NCBI GenBank assembly: GCA_965230195.1 | Contig: OZ245997.1 | Location: 4,526,001-4,590,000, forward strand | DNA: 64,000 bases | Direction: 5' to 3' | Origin: Putridiphycobacter sp965230195 | GTDB lineage: Bacteria > Bacteroidota > Bacteroidia > Flavobacteriales_D > Crocinitomicaceae | Shown here: positions 16,272 through 24,555 of the stretch, piece by piece | Numbering within the stretch: position 1 is the first letter of the stretch | Layout: each line of letters starts with the position of its first letter | Position numbers and translations under genes: made by a program | Notes under the pieces: generated by a model | The model's input: only the letters and a program-made list of their open reading frames with translations | Databases searched by the model: none | Told to the model about the DNA's origin: nothing

Positions 16272-17504
16272 ATGAATACAACAACAATTCAAAAACTGCC
16301 GGTTACCGTCCTAAGTGGATTTCTAGGTGCCGGAAAAACAACATTATTAAATCATGTTCTTCATAACAAAGAAGGCCTGAAGGTTGCCGTAATTGTCAAC
16401 GACATGAGCGAAGTAAACATAGATGCTGACCTTGTAAAGAACGAAAATACTTTATCCAGAACAGAGGAAAAATTAGTTGAAATGAGCAACGGCTGTATTT
16501 GTTGTACACTCAGAGAAGACTTAATGGTTGAAGTAGAACGTTTGGCCAGAGAAAACCGATTTGATTACCTGTTAATTGAGAGTACCGGAATCAGTGAGCC
16601 GGTTCCTGTGGCTCAGACATTCTCATTTGTTGATGAAGAAAATGGTGTTGACCTCTCTCAATTCAGCTATGTTGACACCATGGTTACCGTTGTCGATTCT
16701 TTCAATTTCTTTAAAGATTTTGGCAGTCCTGAAACTTTATTGGACAGAGATATGACAGATATAGAGGGAGACTTCAGGACTATAGTAAATTTATTGACAG
16801 ATCAGGTGGAATTCGCCAATGTGATCATTCTAAATAAAACTGATTTGGTTTCGGAACAACACCTGGGTGTTTTAAAATCCGCCATTAAAAAACTGAATCC
16901 AGGTGCTAAAATCATTGAGTCTTCATTTAGTAAGGTTAATCCAAAAGAAATTCTGAATACCGGTTTATTCAATTTTGAAGAAGCAGAACAAAGTACCGGA
17001 TGGATAGAAGAATTAAATAAAGATGAACATACCCCGGAAACAGAGGAATATGGTATTTCTTCGTTCGTTTATCGTACCAATAAACCTTTTGATCCCATCA
17101 GATTTTGGGATTATGTTGAAAACAAATTTCCCGCAACGGTAATCAGAAGTAAAGGCCTTTTTTGGTTGGCTTCCCGTCCGGCTCAGGCTCTGGTTTGGAG
17201 TCAGGCTGGTGGATCACTACGTGCAGATAGTGCAGGTGTATGGTGGAGCAGTATGCCATTTGAGCAACGTACCAGTTATATTGGATTTATTGAAAATCAG
17301 CAGGAAATTGAAGCAGGTTGGGATAAAACCTACGGAGACCGTAAAAACGAAATTGTTTTTATTGGACAGGATATGGATGAGACACAAATGAAAGCTGCAC
17401 TTGATAACTGTTTAGCCACTGATAAAGAACTGGAATCAGAAAAATGGTTAAAGGGTTATGAAGATACCTGGCCTGTTCAAAGGGCAATGCCGCAAACTTA
17501 TTAG
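16272..17504 (+). CDS. CobW/COG0523 GTPase, zinc metallochaperone type
   Basis: The 410-residue protein is a G3E-family GTPase. The Walker A motif GFLGAGKTT spans residues 16-24, the metal-binding C-x-C-C motif (SNGCICCTLRED) has Cys74, Cys76 and Cys77, and the base-recognition motif NKTD is near residue 197. A CobW C-terminal domain fills the second half. Given the Zur-type operators and the DUF1826 partner, it probably delivers zinc to client enzymes during starvation (YciC/ZigA/ZNG1-like) and does not take part in cobalamin synthesis. No cobalamin genes are nearby. The client protein cannot be identified from this window. Confidence 0.9.
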   Translation: MNTTTIQKLPVTVLSGFLGAGKTTLLNHVLHNKEGLKVAVIVNDMSEVNIDADLVKNENTLSRTEEKLVEMSNGCICCTLREDLMVEVERLARENRFDYLLIESTGISEPVPVAQTFSFVDEENGVDLSQFSYVDTMVTVVDSFNFFKDFGSPETLLDRDMTDIEGDFRTIVNLLTDQVEFANVIILNKTDLVSEQHLGVLKSAIKKLNPGAKIIESSFSKVNPKEILNTGLFNFEEAEQSTGWIEELNKDEHTPETEEYGISSFVYRTNKPFDPIRFWDYVENKFPATVIRSKGLFWLASRPAQALVWSQAGGSLRADSAGVWWSSMPFEQRTSYIGFIENQQEIEAGWDKTYGDRKNEIVFIGQDMDETQMKAALDNCLATDKELESEKWLKGYEDTWPVQRAMPQTY

Positions 17505-17528
17505 TATACACCTATAATTTTATATAAA

Positions 17529-17990
17529 ATGATTACAAAAGAACAAGTAATAGACGCTCAAAATGAATGGGGCGCTGGAGTAGTAAAAATTGGATCTCTA
17601 AAAGACAACAGACCGGAATGTGAGACATTCGCCAATGATTTTCTTGACAAACTTTATTCGTTTGAGAATGGTCCTGTTGTTTTTAAGCCAACAAAATGTA
17701 AAATCGAGCAATTCAGACCTACTAAACCTGAAGCGCTTTCTTACTTTATTGCCGGAGAAGATCGTGCCTGTGCAGAAGATGGTGGTTTTGCCATTAATCC
17801 ATGGACAAAAGTAAGATTTGAAAATGCCGGAATCATTCTTGAAGAAAACCGTGCTATTGCCATGGGTAATTACTTTTTTACTGATTTAGATGGTAATGAG
17901 GCAAAAGTGGAATACACTTTTGGATACAAACTAAAAGATGGACAATTGAAAATTGATCTTCACCACTCCTCTTTTCCATACAATCCTTAA
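17529..17990 (+). CDS. NTF2/SnoaL-like protein of the zinc operon
   Basis: This 153-residue cytoplasmic protein lies 24 bases after the CobW gene and is presumably cotranscribed. It contains GPVVFKPTKCKIEQFRPT near residue 50, GGFAINPWTKVRFEN near residue 90, and KVEYTFGYKLKDGQL-LHHSSFPY at the C-terminus. Relatives are often labelled phosphoribosyl-AMP cyclohydrolase in databases, but HisI motifs are absent; the HHSS-PY ending and hydrophobic pattern suggest an NTF2/SnoaL-type cone fold. His and Cys residues could bind metal. The true activity is unknown. Confidence 0.6.
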   Translation: MITKEQVIDAQNEWGAGVVKIGSLKDNRPECETFANDFLDKLYSFENGPVVFKPTKCKIEQFRPTKPEALSYFIAGEDRACAEDGGFAINPWTKVRFENAGIILEENRAIAMGNYFFTDLDGNEAKVEYTFGYKLKDGQLKIDLHHSSFPYNP

Positions 17991-17993
17991 ATA

Positions 17994-18395
17994 ATGCAAA
18001 AGCATCTCTATTTTATTTGTCCTACTGATTATCTGGAGACAGTAATTGAAGCGTCTTTTCTTGAAGAAAATTACTTCCTGACTTCGCTTGGAAATTCGCT
18101 TAGGCTGGATTCAGAAACTTTAGGAGAAATTAACGGTTTTATTGAATCTAAAAATATTAATGAGATCACTTTTGTATTGTCGGAAGACAACCGTTTTTTT
18201 AACAAAAAAGATGAACTGAAATTGCAAACAATTTCAGTTCATCTTAACAAAAAAATAAGGGAATTACGCTCTCAACTCAGCGCCTGGCTGATTCCCGGCA
18301 TTAACATCAATGCTTTAATATACAATCGAAATACGGAAGTCTTTGTCCAGGCCGATCCCGACCTGTTTAGATTAAGTACGTTTTGTTTAAATTGA
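17994..18395 (+). CDS. Uncharacterised small protein of the zinc operon
   Basis: The 133-residue protein starts three bases after the previous stop, so it belongs to the same operon. It reads as an alternating alpha/beta domain (HLYFICPTDYLETVI, NEITFVLSEDNRFF) without signal peptide or membrane helix. The shape is compatible with a small Rossmann-like or carbonic-anhydrase-like fragment, but no zinc-binding set of Cys/His is visible. I do not recognise a named family. Its place behind the Zur-type operators is the only functional hint. Confidence 0.6.
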   Translation: MQKHLYFICPTDYLETVIEASFLEENYFLTSLGNSLRLDSETLGEINGFIESKNINEITFVLSEDNRFFNKKDELKLQTISVHLNKKIRELRSQLSAWLIPGININALIYNRNTEVFVQADPDLFRLSTFCLN

Positions 18396-18413
18396 TTTTG
18401 TCAATCTGAAAAT

Positions 18414-20942
18414 TTATTCGGAATCAACAAGTTCCCTGATCTCTTCAAACGCCTTAACCAGGTAAGGATGACTCAATATTCTTTTAATATAACGGATATT
18501 ACTTTCGGATAAGTGGCGTGATAAAGCCGGTTCGTAATAGTTATAATTGGTTAAAAAATCAGGGCTGGCTTCAGTGATTGATTTAATTTCATTATTTTTT
18601 TCTTCCAAAAACAATTTTAGTTCTGCTACATGTTTCCCTAAGAATTCACCGCCAAATAATGTTTCTACATCTTCTAATGATACCTTGTGAGGCATAAATA
18701 ATCTGAAATAGAAACGACGGCCGGGATTTTCTTTTTCCCAGTTTTCAAGGTAACCACTTAAATATCCAGGAATTTTATCAAGGTTTAGCCCGGTTTTAAG
18801 GTCAGTAATTATTGTTGAACTCTCATTTTCTTCCAAAGTAATATGAGTTGTATTGGTTGATTCAAGAAATATATCCATTAAATACTGGATGTAAAGACTC
18901 TTACTGTTAATAATTTCAATGATAGCAACCCGTTTACCATCAAACAAATCATATGACTTGTCAAAACGGTTCAGTACGTCGAGACACCCCAGCAATCCGC
19001 TGTTATCTATCGCCCCTGCATCAATATAATGTCCATATCCTTTTATTTTAGCTGCCGGACTAAATATAGGAAACCGATTTGTGGTAGAAACTGCCTGGTA
19101 ATACGAAATCGTTTGACCATTATTCAGGTCAGCAAGGTTTTCGGTATACGGAAATACAGATTTAAAATCTGTAGTTTTCAGAGACCAAAAAATGCCCCTT
19201 CTACCATCCGTCGCTGCTGTATTCATTACTAATGAGGGGAAATAGCCATGCGCGTCAAATATCTCTTTCCAATGGAATCTAAATGATTTTTCAGACAAAA
19301 CCCGGGATTCCTTTTGGTTAATGATATTCTGGTATTTCAGCATTGAATAATAGGGGCGGTCTCTTTTAGAACCAAAACGATTTAATGGCCGGAGTTTTCG
19401 GTAAGCATCCGGCCCCAATACCATTGCCAAATCAATGGAAGTAAAATTTTCTTCTGCAATCTGATTAATAAGATGCCTTATTTGAGTCGTATCATTACCA
19501 TACTTTCCGTATAACTCAGAATATAAAGCAAGGCCCTGTGATCCGCCAGAGGCACCTGAAAGTGCAATGGTTTGGTCTAGTAATCCGGAATTTACCTTTG
19601 TTTGTAAAGTATTCAGAACACTCAGAGTCCAAATATTCGCCTTTAGCCCTCCCCCGTGAGAAGCAATAAAAAACAAAGTAGAATCATTTTTTTCTCTGAC
19701 CTTCTCAATGAATTGCTGTTCATCCAGCTGTTTGTTAGTCTGCGGAATTAGTTCCAGCTCATGAATTTCAACTTCCATGAATTTACCTGCAACTGTAGAA
19801 ATGATTAGCAAAACAAGCGCTGTAATCATTAGCTTAAATCCTTTGCTGGCATACATATTTTTACCAAACTTACCGTCAATATCTTTATTAATGGTCAGTC
19901 GGTTTGCCACAAAGAAGTACTTACCAATTGAGGTAATCAGAAAGGAATAGAAATACAGATTAGCTAATAAAATTGGTATACCATTAGCCAGTTCATAACC
20001 TTGCAGGCTTGCTATAATCGAATAAACAATAAAAACACCTGCAATAAGAAAACAACAGGTAAAAAACAATAAATAGTTTCTTGATTTTTGTAAAATACCG
20101 GCCATTTTAATGAATCTTCGAACCAACGAATATCGCCGTTCTCCAAAACAGGTTTTAACTACCGACATTTTCGATCTCAGTAATCTAAACAACAAATAGT
20201 TGCATACCATTAAGAAATTAGTAAACAACAATAAAACTAAACCTGCTTTACTAAAAGGTTGTAGCCATACAATTGAAAACACTGCAACGAACGATAGTAT
20301 AAATGCAATAAAAAAGGCCACTGCCATTCGTTTATATAGTAAAGTCAGATTACCTTCCTTATTGTAAATTCTGATTTTATATCTGCTATAAATAATATAA
20401 GGGATGATAATTGAAGCATAGCTAATTAACCTGGTTGTAAAAACCGGAAAATCATCAAATTTTAAATTTGACTCAAAACTGGTAATCAAAATATTAGTCC
20501 AGACAATAAAAACCAATATCCCTATACCGTACCTCAAAAAGTTTACAATAAAATCGGCCTTATAATTGCCATTGCCTTTGAAATCGTAAACATAAATACG
20601 TACCCACTTTAGTGGCCCAGAGCGGAATAACCTTTCTTCCCGCCAATCAATATATTGTTGGCTTTGATTTAAATTGGTAGCGTAATAAGTATAAACCGGA
20701 TAATGCGATAAGCTTACTGCTAAAGCATTGATAAAAAAATAGGATAATATTAACGAATAACCGTCAGATTCAATCAGATCAATTACCATGGTTAACGCCT
20801 GTTCCATTTCAGTTAATAGCAAGGAAATTACCAAAATGACAACAAGGCTCAAAATTGATGATTTAATAAAATTTTGAACCGAATAAATCAACCTTAATAT
20901 TGACTTAATGCACCAGTTATAGATATTTGTAAATAATTTCAT
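18414..20942 (-). CDS. Membrane-embedded patatin-like phospholipase/hydrolase
   Basis: The 842-residue protein has an N-terminal membrane region with about eight to ten hydrophobic helices up to residue 400. A patatin-like domain follows: an oxyanion motif SHGGGLKA near 422, the nucleophile elbow GASGGS with Ser465, and the catalytic Asp641 in DAGAIDNSG (DAG replacing DGG). The Ser-Asp dyad is complete, so lipid acyl hydrolase activity is likely. Which side of the membrane the domain faces depends on helix number and is unresolved. It lies 10 bases after an amidase gene on the same strand, suggesting cotranscription and an envelope role. Confidence 0.82.
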   Translation of the reverse strand: MKLFTNIYNWCIKSILRLIYSVQNFIKSSILSLVVILVISLLLTEMEQALTMVIDLIESDGYSLILSYFFINALAVSLSHYPVYTYYATNLNQSQQYIDWREERLFRSGPLKWVRIYVYDFKGNGNYKADFIVNFLRYGIGILVFIVWTNILITSFESNLKFDDFPVFTTRLISYASIIIPYIIYSRYKIRIYNKEGNLTLLYKRMAVAFFIAFILSFVAVFSIVWLQPFSKAGLVLLLFTNFLMVCNYLLFRLLRSKMSVVKTCFGERRYSLVRRFIKMAGILQKSRNYLLFFTCCFLIAGVFIVYSIIASLQGYELANGIPILLANLYFYSFLITSIGKYFFVANRLTINKDIDGKFGKNMYASKGFKLMITALVLLIISTVAGKFMEVEIHELELIPQTNKQLDEQQFIEKVREKNDSTLFFIASHGGGLKANIWTLSVLNTLQTKVNSGLLDQTIALSGASGGSQGLALYSELYGKYGNDTTQIRHLINQIAEENFTSIDLAMVLGPDAYRKLRPLNRFGSKRDRPYYSMLKYQNIINQKESRVLSEKSFRFHWKEIFDAHGYFPSLVMNTAATDGRRGIFWSLKTTDFKSVFPYTENLADLNNGQTISYYQAVSTTNRFPIFSPAAKIKGYGHYIDAGAIDNSGLLGCLDVLNRFDKSYDLFDGKRVAIIEIINSKSLYIQYLMDIFLESTNTTHITLEENESSTIITDLKTGLNLDKIPGYLSGYLENWEKENPGRRFYFRLFMPHKVSLEDVETLFGGEFLGKHVAELKLFLEEKNNEIKSITEASPDFLTNYNYYEPALSRHLSESNIRYIKRILSHPYLVKAFEEIRELVDSE

Positions 20943-20952
20943 TCAGGGGATT

Positions 20953-21585
20953 TTATGTTAATTCAGGTTGTTCGATAAAATTGACTATTCCAGTATAAAT
21001 ACACCAGGCCAGTTCTTTTTGAAATTCAGGATTTTCAAGTAATTTAAATTCACGATAATTATCAAAGAACAGGCATTCCAATAATACAGCAGGGCATCTT
21101 GTTTTCCTTAAGACATAAAAGTCCCTTTCTTTGTCCTTATCATGATCTTTTAAATCGTATCGAAGTCTTAAGTCAAGTTTATTATAGTAGGGTTCAACAG
21201 CATTTGCAATATATTCCGCTAAGGCATCTGAATAGGTTACTCCTTTGGTAGTATAAATCTCAAAGCCATTTGCCCTGGTATTAAATGCATTTGAATGAAT
21301 AGAGACGAAGATAGTCTCTTTCGGAGGGTATTGATTGGCCACCTTTACCCTGTAACTTAATGACAGATCTCTCGAATCGTCAGCATCAACAGTTGTAATA
21401 ATATTATAGTCACTTCCCAGTGAGCGTAAATAGGCCTGCAAGACCCCTCCTATCTGACGATTAAGGACACCTTCATAAGCGATTTCACCGTTAGTGAACT
21501 GATGTTTTTTCCCCCTGGTTGTATATTCACCATCCTTATTTATTCCACCATGTCCAAAATCTAAAACAATATTTTTAACATTCAT
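20953..21585 (-). CDS. N-acetylmuramoyl-L-alanine amidase, Amidase_3 type
   Basis: The 210-residue product is almost entirely one Amidase_3 catalytic domain. Zinc ligands His12 (LDFGHGG), Glu36 (GEIAYEG) and His95 (VSIHSNAFN) and catalytic Glu168 (VLLECLFF) are all present. There is no signal peptide or cell-wall binding domain, so how it reaches peptidoglycan is unclear; release by lysis or use on cytoplasmic muropeptides are options. Phage-type amidases look similar, but no phage genes are nearby. It precedes the patatin-like gene by 10 bases and the two are probably cotranscribed. Confidence 0.88.
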   Translation of the reverse strand: MNVKNIVLDFGHGGINKDGEYTTRGKKHQFTNGEIAYEGVLNRQIGGVLQAYLRSLGSDYNIITTVDADDSRDLSLSYRVKVANQYPPKETIFVSIHSNAFNTRANGFEIYTTKGVTYSDALAEYIANAVEPYYNKLDLRLRYDLKDHDKDKERDFYVLRKTRCPAVLLECLFFDNYREFKLLENPEFQKELAWCIYTGIVNFIEQPELT

Positions 21586-21718
21586 ACCAATCTTCTAATT
21601 CTGAGCTACTACACCTTTAAATATAGTTATACAAATTGATTTTTAGGACATTACAAATAATAATATCAGTAGTTACAATTCATTTAACCAGGATAGAACC
21701 TAAAAATAGCATGACGGT

Positions 21719-21735
21719 ACGTAAATAATTTACGT
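21719..21735 (+). promoter_or_regulatory. Palindrome ACGTAAAT-A-ATTTACGT
   Basis: A perfect 8-1-8 inverted repeat lies in the 224-base gap between the T9SS gene stop and the amidase start, about 134 bases upstream of the amidase ATG. There is no T tract. It may be an operator for the amidase-patatin pair or a stem-loop in the RNA. Confidence 0.35.
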
Positions 21736-21809
21736 GCTCAGAAATAAAATCCTTACTCAATAAGAAACTTTTGAAATCGAGTATTTATGAATACAAAGCG
21801 GAAGGTTAA

Positions 21810-23699
21810 TTAGTGCTTAACCATTAATTTTTCAACCTGATTTAACTGATTTTGTCTGTAGATATTAACGAAATATACACCATCAGGCAAATGATCGGTA
21901 TCAACCATAACCTGTCCGTTCACCATATGCATTGGGCAGTTAATGTTCTGGCCATATACATTTGTCATTAAAACCTGAGAAAGCTCGATACTTCTGGTTT
22001 CAATGATAAAACTTCCTGATGCAGGATTAGGGTAAATTTTCATTGGATTTTCTTCAGCGTAATTGAACTCAATGCTTTTTGGTGCGAATACTTCAAATGT
22101 ACCATCTAAATCAGTTTGGGTTAAACGGTAATATGAGACACCCTGATAGGGTCTTTGGTCTACTATTTCATATTCTATCGATTTGGATGAGTTTATGGCA
22201 CCCTTAACATATGCAATCTGCTCCCAGTTTTTGTGATCAACAGAACGCTCAACTGTAAAATAATCATTATTAACTTCAGAGGCTGTTTCCCATTCAACTT
22301 TAACATTTTGCTGCACTAACCTTACGTTAAAATCTAATAATTCAATTGGTAAGGGCCCTGACCCACCAGAAACCACAACTCCTGTATTATTTGTTCCTGT
22401 TCCTGTTCCTGCCACAGAATTACAAGGAGAAGATGTATTTCCGCAGCCTCCTGTTCCGGGTATTGTTTCGGTTGTAATATTTGTTAATGGCTGAACGGAT
22501 GAGTATATAACAACACCCTGGCCGCCACCGCCACCGCCGCCATGAATACCACCTGAAAGTGATGAACCACCACTACCACCATTTGCAGAAACAGTTAACA
22601 AACATGAAGCAGCTACATTCCATGTTGGTACATCAAGGAAAATTGAACCACCGGCACCAGCACCACCAGCACCATCATTACCGATACTCGGGGTTGTTTC
22701 ACCATTGGCCGATATTGAAAGGCCTCCACAAGCTCCGGATGTGTTTATTTCAGTGGCTCTGATGATGATGATACCACCTCCGTTACCACCTCTGGTATTA
22801 TGGTTATTATTACGTTCTCCGGCACCACCGCCACCGCCCATGAAAAATCGTGAGCTGGTAATACTTGCACTCATATCAAGGCCTCCTAAGCCTCCGGCAG
22901 ATAAACTTGAGGATTGACACCCCCAACCAATACCACCTTCTCCGCCAGCAGTATAATTACCGCCACCGCCACCACCACCGTTGTGACATGATCCGCCACC
23001 GCCGCCGGTCAGAATTCTTCCCCTGGCAGCCTCAAATGATGTATTGGTATTTCTGTAAATTCCTTCACCTTTTCGTGCCCGGGAATTATTTGCTGAAATA
23101 TAAACTGTGTTTTCACATACACTACCACCACAACTCGAAGAGATATCGTTAGGAGCTCCTAAAAATCCGGCTTCATCAGCGTCAATATTATGTGCTAATG
23201 TTAATATTCCAGGTACATCAAATGCAACTATACCTCCAATTGTACCATCCCATGCTGTTGCAGATATATTACCGGTTGTGGTATAATCAGGGGAACCAAA
23301 ACTCGGAAAAGTGATCACCTGAACCGAAGTATTTGCTCCAATATTATATGTGTTAGTTAAAGGACCCTCAACTACAAGGCTTGTAGGAGTTCCCACTGAC
23401 TCAGTATGAGTAGAAATTTGTCTGATTTCATACAATCCCACCGACTGTATAGAACCAAGATCACCAAAATTAACAGTATTTGATGTTGTTCCGATTATAT
23501 CATCCTGCATTTGCATAATGATAACATACTCTCCGTCCTCAAATGTATCATCACTTTCATCAACAGTACCCAGATTAATCGTATTACCTGAGATGGATGA
23601 TACTTCTGCATATCCATTCACACCTTGAGATATACCAATATTAAAGTATACTACACTAATAAAAAATGTGAAGATAAATTTCTTTTGCCCCGTTTTCAT
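21810..23699 (-). CDS. Glycine-rich surface protein with T9SS type A sorting domain
   Basis: The 629-residue protein has a signal peptide ending near residue 25 (YFNIGISQ). Residues 200-420 are very glycine-rich, with repeated GGGGGG-type runs and Asn/Ser spacers, as in flexible or beta-helical surface proteins. A middle domain (about 455-545, LLDFNVRLVQQNVKVEWETA) is the fibronectin-like region that often precedes T9SS tails. The C-terminus (553-629, MKIYPNPASGSFIIETRS to VEKLMVKH) is a type A sorting domain that directs outer-membrane export and surface attachment. It is transcribed alone from a -7 box near 23840, leaving a leader of about 135 bases. Confidence 0.88.
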   Translation of the reverse strand: MKTGQKKFIFTFFISVVYFNIGISQGVNGYAEVSSISGNTINLGTVDESDDTFEDGEYVIIMQMQDDIIGTTSNTVNFGDLGSIQSVGLYEIRQISTHTESVGTPTSLVVEGPLTNTYNIGANTSVQVITFPSFGSPDYTTTGNISATAWDGTIGGIVAFDVPGILTLAHNIDADEAGFLGAPNDISSSCGGSVCENTVYISANNSRARKGEGIYRNTNTSFEAARGRILTGGGGGSCHNGGGGGGGNYTAGGEGGIGWGCQSSSLSAGGLGGLDMSASITSSRFFMGGGGGAGERNNNHNTRGGNGGGIIIIRATEINTSGACGGLSISANGETTPSIGNDGAGGAGAGGSIFLDVPTWNVAASCLLTVSANGGSGGSSLSGGIHGGGGGGGQGVVIYSSVQPLTNITTETIPGTGGCGNTSSPCNSVAGTGTGTNNTGVVVSGGSGPLPIELLDFNVRLVQQNVKVEWETASEVNNDYFTVERSVDHKNWEQIAYVKGAINSSKSIEYEIVDQRPYQGVSYYRLTQTDLDGTFEVFAPKSIEFNYAEENPMKIYPNPASGSFIIETRSIELSQVLMTNVYGQNINCPMHMVNGQVMVDTDHLPDGVYFVNIYRQNQLNQVEKLMVKH

Positions 23700-23836
23700 A
23701 ATAAAACAATATAATTAATTAAGACACCATTCTCATTGAACAATCTCTTATATAACCATAATTGCCAATCAATTAAATTTGACTCTTTCCAATATAATCG
23801 GGGACGATTATGAGACGCTTACAACGCCCGTGGGTA

Positions 23837-23844
23837 CAAAGGTA
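23837..23844 (-). promoter_or_regulatory. -7 promoter element for the glycine-rich T9SS gene
   Basis: On the minus strand this reads TACCTTTG, an exact TAnnTTTG, in the gap between the response-regulator stop and the T9SS gene. It predicts a long 5' leader (roughly 23700-23830). Confidence 0.45.
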
Positions 23845-23868
23845 CGGAATTTTTTCACGCTATAAAAA

Positions 23869-24555
23869 TTATTTTTCTAACAGTTTAAATCCCTTTCCGT
23901 GAACATTCAGAATTTCAACACGATCTGAACCTTTCAGGTGCTTTCTTAATTTGGTGATGTAAACATCCATACTACGACCATTGAAATAATTATCATCACC
24001 CCAAACATGCCTCAAGGCTGCATTTCGATCTAAAATTTCATCCTTATTCTTAATTAAAATATAGAATAACTCATTTTCTTTAGTAGTCAACTTCTTTTCT
24101 TCACTGTTAAGTGTAATAACCTGGCGGGTATAATCGAAGGATATATCGCCAATTGTAAATACTGTTTCTTTTTTACTGCTGGTATAAGTTCGCTTTAAAA
24201 TTGCGTTAATCCTGGCCAAAAGCTCTTCCATTCCAAACGGTTTAGTCATATAATCATCCGCTCCGGTTGCAAAGCCTTTTAGTTTATCATCCTGCATAGA
24301 TTTTGCAGTCAGGAAAAGTATTGGCGTTTCCTTATCAGTTTCTCTGATTTCCTTAGCTACTGAAAATCCATCAATAATTGGCATCATCACGTCCAGAACA
24401 ATAAAATCGTACATGTGATTTTTATACCGATCAAGGGCTATTTCACCATTGACACATAGGGTTACATCAAAATCTTTAGCCCGTAAAAAAGTTGACAATA
24501 AATTCCCCAAATTGGCATCATCTTCGGCCAGTAATAACTTAATTTTTTCGCTCAT
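23869..24555 (-). CDS. OmpR-family response regulator (RprY-like)
   Basis: The 228-residue regulator has a receiver domain with acidic pocket EDD (11-13), phosphoacceptor Asp55 in FIVLDVMMP, LTAKS near residue 86 and the switch-region Lys in MTKPFG. A winged-helix DNA-binding domain occupies about 130-228. The start overlaps the 3' end of the histidine kinase gene by 17 bases, so the pair is translationally coupled. Target promoters are unknown; the linked ABC exporter is the obvious candidate. RprXY is the Bacteroides pair it most resembles. Confidence 0.92.
   Translation of the reverse strand: MSEKIKLLLAEDDANLGNLLSTFLRAKDFDVTLCVNGEIALDRYKNHMYDFIVLDVMMPIIDGFSVAKEIRETDKETPILFLTAKSMQDDKLKGFATGADDYMTKPFGMEELLARINAILKRTYTSSKKETVFTIGDISFDYTRQVITLNSEEKKLTTKENELFYILIKNKDEILDRNAALRHVWGDDNYFNGRSMDVYITKLRKHLKGSDRVEILNVHGKGFKLLEK

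Noticed and set aside
16272..17504. Cobalamin biosynthesis function for the CobW protein
   Set aside because: No cobalamin genes are adjacent; zinc-type operators and the DUF1826 neighbour point to zinc homeostasis.
17529..17990. Phosphoribosyl-AMP cyclohydrolase (HisI)
   Set aside because: Proteins of this type are sometimes given that name, but the HisI metal-binding motifs are absent and no his genes are nearby.
22559..23152. Three histidine- and proline-rich plus-strand frames
   Set aside because: They are antisense shadows of the glycine-rich T9SS gene; GGN codons read on the other strand give His/Pro-rich peptides.
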